Shown here: positions 14,028 through 16,284 of the stretch, one piece after another | How the letters are laid out: each line of letters opens with the position of its first letter | How positions within the stretch are numbered: position 1 is the stretch's first letter | Source of the DNA: DASRZM01 sp035686365 | GTDB taxonomy: Bacteria; Pseudomonadota; Gammaproteobacteria; Xanthomonadales; Xanthomonadaceae | Direction of reading: 5' to 3' | Assembly: GCA_035686365.1 (NCBI GenBank) | Contig: DASRZM010000025.1 | Span: 1-16,284 of the forward strand | Length of the DNA stretch: 16,284 bases | Program-made: the position numbers and the translations under genes | Notes under the pieces: generated by a model | What the model saw: the letters and a program-made list of their open reading frames with translations, nothing else | Databases searched by the model: none | What the model was told of the DNA's origin: nothing

Positions 14028-15374
14028 TCAGGCCGCGGCAGCCTCGCCGGCCTGCCGTACCCGCCCGCGCAGGGAGTTGGCCAGTGCCGCGGTGACGACC
14101 ACGTCGACGAACTGCCCGACCATGCGCGGATGCCCGGGGAAATTCACGTAGCGCATGTTTCCGGTGCGTCCGGTCATCTCCTCGGGGTTCTTTTTCGACG
14201 GCCCCTCCACCAGCACGCTCTGGACGCCGCCGACCATGGCTTCTGAAATGCCGCGCGCATTGGCGTCGATTGCGCCCTGCAGGCGCTGCAGGCGCGCCTT
14301 TTTGACGGCCGCCGGGGTGTCGTCGTCGAGGCTGGCGGCCGGCGTGCCGGGGCGCCGCGAGTACAGGAAGGAGAAGCTCTGGTCGAAGCCGATGTCCTGT
14401 ATCAGCTGCAGGGTCTTCTCGAAATCCTGTTCGGTCTCGCCGGGAAAACCGACGATGAAATCCGAGCTGATCGAGATGCCCGGCCGGGCCTCCCTGAGCC
14501 TGCGGATCTTCTGCTTGTACTCCAGAGCGGTGTGGCCGCGTTTCATCGCCGCCAGTACGCGGTCGGACCCGGCCTGCACCGGCAGGTGCAGGTACGGCGC
14601 CAGCTTGGGCACGTCGCGGTAGGCTTCGATCAGCGCCTCGCCGAACTCGACCGGATGCGAGGTCGTGAAGCGGATGCGGCCGATGCGCTGGATCCCGGCG
14701 ATGCAGCGGATCAGAACCGCCAGGTCGGCGACGGCGCCGTCCTCCATCGGTGCCCGGTAGGCATTGACGTTCTGGCCCAGCAGATTGACCTCGCGCACGC
14801 CCTGGTCGGCCAGTCGCAGGACCTCGGCCAGCACGTCCTCGAGCGGGCGACTGACCTCCTCGCCGCGGGTATAGGGGACCACGCAGAAGCTGCAGTACTT
14901 GCTGCAGCCCTCCATGATCGAGACGAACGCGGTGGGCCCCTCGGCGCGCGGCTCGGGCAGCCGGTCGAACTTCTCGATCTCCGGAAAGCTGACGTCGACC
15001 TGGGGCCGGCCGCTGCGACGCCGGGCCTCGATCATGTCCGGAAGCCGGTGCAGGGTCTGCGGCCCGAACACCAGGTCCACGTAGGGCGCGCGCTGCAGGA
15101 TGGCTTCGCCCTCCTGCGAGGCCACGCAGCCACCCACGCCGATGATCACCGCGCCGTTGCTCTTCTTCAGCTGCTTCCAGCGGCCCAGCTGGCTGAACAC
15201 CTTTTCCTGCGCTTTCTCGCGGATCGAGCAGGTGTTGACCAGGATGACGTCGGCCTCGGCTTCGACCCGGGTCAGTTCCAGGCCGTGCTCGGCCGCCAGC
15301 AGATCGGCCATGCGCGCCGAGTCGTACTCGTTCATCTGGCAACCGTGGGTCTTGATATAGAGCTTGCCGGGCAT
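14028..15374 (-). CDS. miaB: tRNA-2-methylthio-N6-dimethylallyladenosine synthase MiaB
   Basis: A 448-residue radical SAM methylthiotransferase that converts i6A37 of tRNAs to ms2i6A37. The three N-terminal domain cysteines for the auxiliary 4Fe-4S cluster are Cys12 (THGCQMN), Cys49 (NTCSIRE) and Cys83 (GGCVASQ). The radical SAM cluster is Cys157-x3-Cys161-x2-Cys164 (CSKYCSFC), followed by VPYTRG. NLLGQNVNAY, HLPVQAGSDRVLAAMKRGH and DFIVGFPGET are typical family motifs. A C-terminal TRAM domain runs from about 375 to 440. The ATG at 15374 gives the family start MPGKLYIKTHGCQMN; the frame stays open upstream to 15527, but that would include the promoter. No clear Shine-Dalgarno is visible. It heads the miaB-ybeZ-ybeY operon. 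Confidence 0.96.
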   Translation of the reverse strand: MPGKLYIKTHGCQMNEYDSARMADLLAAEHGLELTRVEAEADVILVNTCSIREKAQEKVFSQLGRWKQLKKSNGAVIIGVGGCVASQEGEAILQRAPYVDLVFGPQTLHRLPDMIEARRRSGRPQVDVSFPEIEKFDRLPEPRAEGPTAFVSIMEGCSKYCSFCVVPYTRGEEVSRPLEDVLAEVLRLADQGVREVNLLGQNVNAYRAPMEDGAVADLAVLIRCIAGIQRIGRIRFTTSHPVEFGEALIEAYRDVPKLAPYLHLPVQAGSDRVLAAMKRGHTALEYKQKIRRLREARPGISISSDFIVGFPGETEQDFEKTLQLIQDIGFDQSFSFLYSRRPGTPAASLDDDTPAAVKKARLQRLQGAIDANARGISEAMVGGVQSVLVEGPSKKNPEEMTGRTGNMRYVNFPGHPRMVGQFVDVVVTAALANSLRGRVRQAGEAAAA

Positions 15375-15406
15375 GGGGCAGGGCGGGGTCGGCTGCAAAG
15401 TGCTGA

Positions 15407-15412
15407 ATTGTA
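15407..15412 (-). promoter_or_regulatory. -10 box for the miaB operon
   Basis: TACAAT on the minus strand matches the -10 consensus at 5 of 6 positions and would start a transcript about 26 nt before the miaB ATG. TTGGGC lies upstream, but at 21 nt it is too far away for a normal -35. Confidence 0.45.
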
Positions 15413-15490
15413 ACGCTTGGGGCCCGAGATCGCGCCCAAGGGCGGACTTGCCGGTCGTCGGCGTGAGGCTGCCGTGCATAACCGGGGCAC

Positions 15491-15521
15491 TTGACGGAAC
15501 TGTGAACCGGGTCACACTCTT
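15491..15521 (+). promoter_or_regulatory. Perfect Crp/Clp-like operator with TTGACG box
   Basis: TGTGA-ACCGGG-TCACA at 15501-15516 is a perfect match to the E. coli CRP core TGTGA-N6-TCACA, which Xanthomonas Clp also recognises. TTGACG lies just upstream at 15491-15496. The arrangement repeats that at 9852-9882, including the C-rich TCTT downstream. A weak -10 (CACACT, 18 nt after TTGACG) is possible. The site lies between miaB and the propeller-protein gene and could affect either. Confidence 0.65.
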
Positions 15522-15566
15522 CCACATGTCTCCAGCCGGGCGTCTCTAGAACCCCGGTTGCGACTT

Positions 15567-15665
15567 GGAAGCGGCTACAGGGGGCTGCTTCCGCACCGTC
15601 CGGGCCCACGGTCCGGCCGCGCGGTTGTCCCCCTAGCTGCAAGCGGAACCGAATCCTACAGGGGG
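15567..15665 (+). promoter_or_regulatory. Structured leader with duplicated CTACAGGGGG
   Basis: GGAAGCGG (15567-15574) pairs with CTGCTTCC (15585-15592), with one G-U pair, displaying CTACAGGGGG (15575-15584) as the loop. The same ten bases recur at 15656-15665, where they supply the ribosome binding site. Between them TCCCCCT (15628-15634) is complementary to AGGGGGA at the binding site (15660-15666), and CCCCCT also to the upstream copy. AAGCGG precedes both copies. Two exclusive pairings are therefore possible, as in a translation switch. It matches no riboswitch class that I recognise. Confidence 0.4.
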
Positions 15666-15670
15666 ATATC

Positions 15671-16284
15671 ATGTCGTTCCGAATTCGTCTTGGCACGCTG
15701 AGTGCCTTCGCCCAGGTGCGCCTGGCCGTTCTGGTCCTGCTGCTCGGCCTGCCATTGGCGGCCCTCGCGCAGGGCATCTACCCGGCCCCGGCGGCCGCGC
15801 CCGAGATCGAACTGCGCGTGACCGGCACGGTCGAGGTGATCGTGCCCTACGGCACCGGCTACGTGATCGGCGGCAACTTCACCCAGATCAACGGCAGCGA
15901 CCGCCGCAACATCGCGCTGGTGGACGCCAGTGGCGCACTCGCCGACGGCGGCTTCGTCGCCGGCTGGGCCACGGCGGGCGCCGACGCCACCGTGCGCGCC
16001 CTTGCGGTGTCCGGCGACGAGCTGTTCGCCGGCGGCGACTTCACCAGCTTCGGCGGGCAGTCGCGCTCGTTCGTGGCCAAGGTCTCGCTGCTCGACGGCA
16101 GCGTCGACGCCGACTTCCAGCCGGCGCCCAACGGCGTGGTGCGAGCGCTTGCGCTCGATGCCGGGCGCGGGCAGGTGTTCCTGGGCGGAACCTTCACCGC
16201 GGTCGACGGCAGTGCGCGCGACCGGGCCGCCAAGGTCGATGCCGACGACGGCATCCTGGTGGCCGGCTGGATTCCCGGCTACCA
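15671..16284 (+). CDS. Secreted beta-propeller repeat protein, 3' end outside window
   Basis: The frame from ATG 15671 stays open for 204 codons to the window edge and carries no stop. AGGGGG lies 5 nt before the ATG, and a signal peptide follows (LAVLVLLLGLPLAALA, residues 18-33, likely cleavage before QG). Three blades share a GG-x-FT motif: GGNFTQING at 67, GGDFTSFGG at 121 and GGTFTAVDG at 172, spaced 54 and 51 residues apart. Each is followed by an ARV/AKV strand and a D-G-x-x-D/A-x-F-x-P-type turn (for example SLLDGSVDADFQPAPNGVVR). This is the pattern of delta-60 or DUF5122-type propeller repeats found in large secreted proteins. The C-terminus is not visible. Function is unknown; a cell-surface or extracellular role is likely. 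Confidence 0.88.
   Translation, partial: MSFRIRLGTLSAFAQVRLAVLVLLLGLPLAALAQGIYPAPAAAPEIELRVTGTVEVIVPYGTGYVIGGNFTQINGSDRRNIALVDASGALADGGFVAGWATAGADATVRALAVSGDELFAGGDFTSFGGQSRSFVAKVSLLDGSVDADFQPAPNGVVRALALDAGRGQVFLGGTFTAVDGSARDRAAKVDADDGILVAGWIPGY

Larger units (their letters stand above)
15375..15670. other. Divergent intergenic region between miaB and the propeller gene
   Basis: This 296-bp region contains a minus-strand -10 box for miaB near its left end, a Crp/Clp-like operator at 15501-15516, and a leader with repeated CTACAGGGGG sequences before the rightward gene. No open frame in it has coding character; the leftward frame reaching 15527 is only an extension of miaB. No tRNA or small-RNA gene was recognised. 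Confidence 0.6.

Noticed and set aside
15416..15440. CTTGGG/CCCAAG inverted repeat upstream of miaB
   Set aside because: Only 6 bp with a 13-nt loop in a GC-rich region; too weak to call an operator or terminator.
13006..15777. Long minus-strand open frame across ybeZ, miaB and the intergenic region (923 codons)
   Set aside because: Same strand but a different frame from two firmly identified genes; its Arg/Ala/Gly-rich composition is typical of a shadow frame.

Overview
The window looks like chromosome from a GC-rich gammaproteobacterium, most likely of the order Lysobacterales (Xanthomonadales). This placement is inferred from the GC-rich codon use, the miaB-phoH-ybeY cluster, a DUF4105 membrane protein, the OPT and S9 peptidase genes, and a secreted protein ending in a DGFE-type C-terminus. 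No rRNA, tRNA, CRISPR array, transposase or insertion sequence was seen.

Layout, left to right. (1) 1-850, plus strand: the 3' part of a dTDP-4-dehydrorhamnose reductase gene (rfbD-like), cut by the window edge. (2) 1006-6464, plus strand: an OPT-family oligopeptide transporter, an exported S9-family (DPP-like) serine peptidase and a DUF819 membrane protein. The first two make a plausible peptide-use pair. (3) 6477-9694, minus strand: in transcription order corC (ybeX), a DUF4105 protein with a signal peptide and C-terminal membrane helices, an ECF-type sigma factor, and a 70-residue anti-sigma-like protein. Its stop codon and that of the converging DUF819 gene lie in the two arms of one hairpin. 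(4) 9952-12387, plus strand: a large secreted multidomain Ig-like protein. (5) 12478-15374, minus strand: miaB, phoH (ybeZ) and ybeY, closely packed. (6) 15671 to the window end, plus strand: the 5' part of a secreted protein with beta-propeller type GG-x-FT repeats. It has no stop in the window but is clearly coding.

In E. coli miaB, ybeZ, ybeY and ybeX are contiguous and co-oriented. Here the Ig-like gene sits between ybeY and ybeX in the opposite orientation, so corC is cut off and appears to have its own promoter. The two secreted-protein genes (4 and 6) each begin after a matching upstream element of about 31 bp. It contains TTGACG followed by a CRP/Clp-like operator (TGTGA-N6-TCACA, perfect at 15501-15516 and one mismatch at 9861-9876). 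Both copies lie in divergent intergenic regions facing a core gene (corC or miaB). This suggests that two secreted proteins flanking an RNA-maturation cluster share control by a Crp/Clp-family regulator. The leader of the second gene also carries a repeated CTACAGGGGG whose downstream copy contains the ribosome binding site, with a complementary CCCCCT between the copies, so it could act as an RNA switch.
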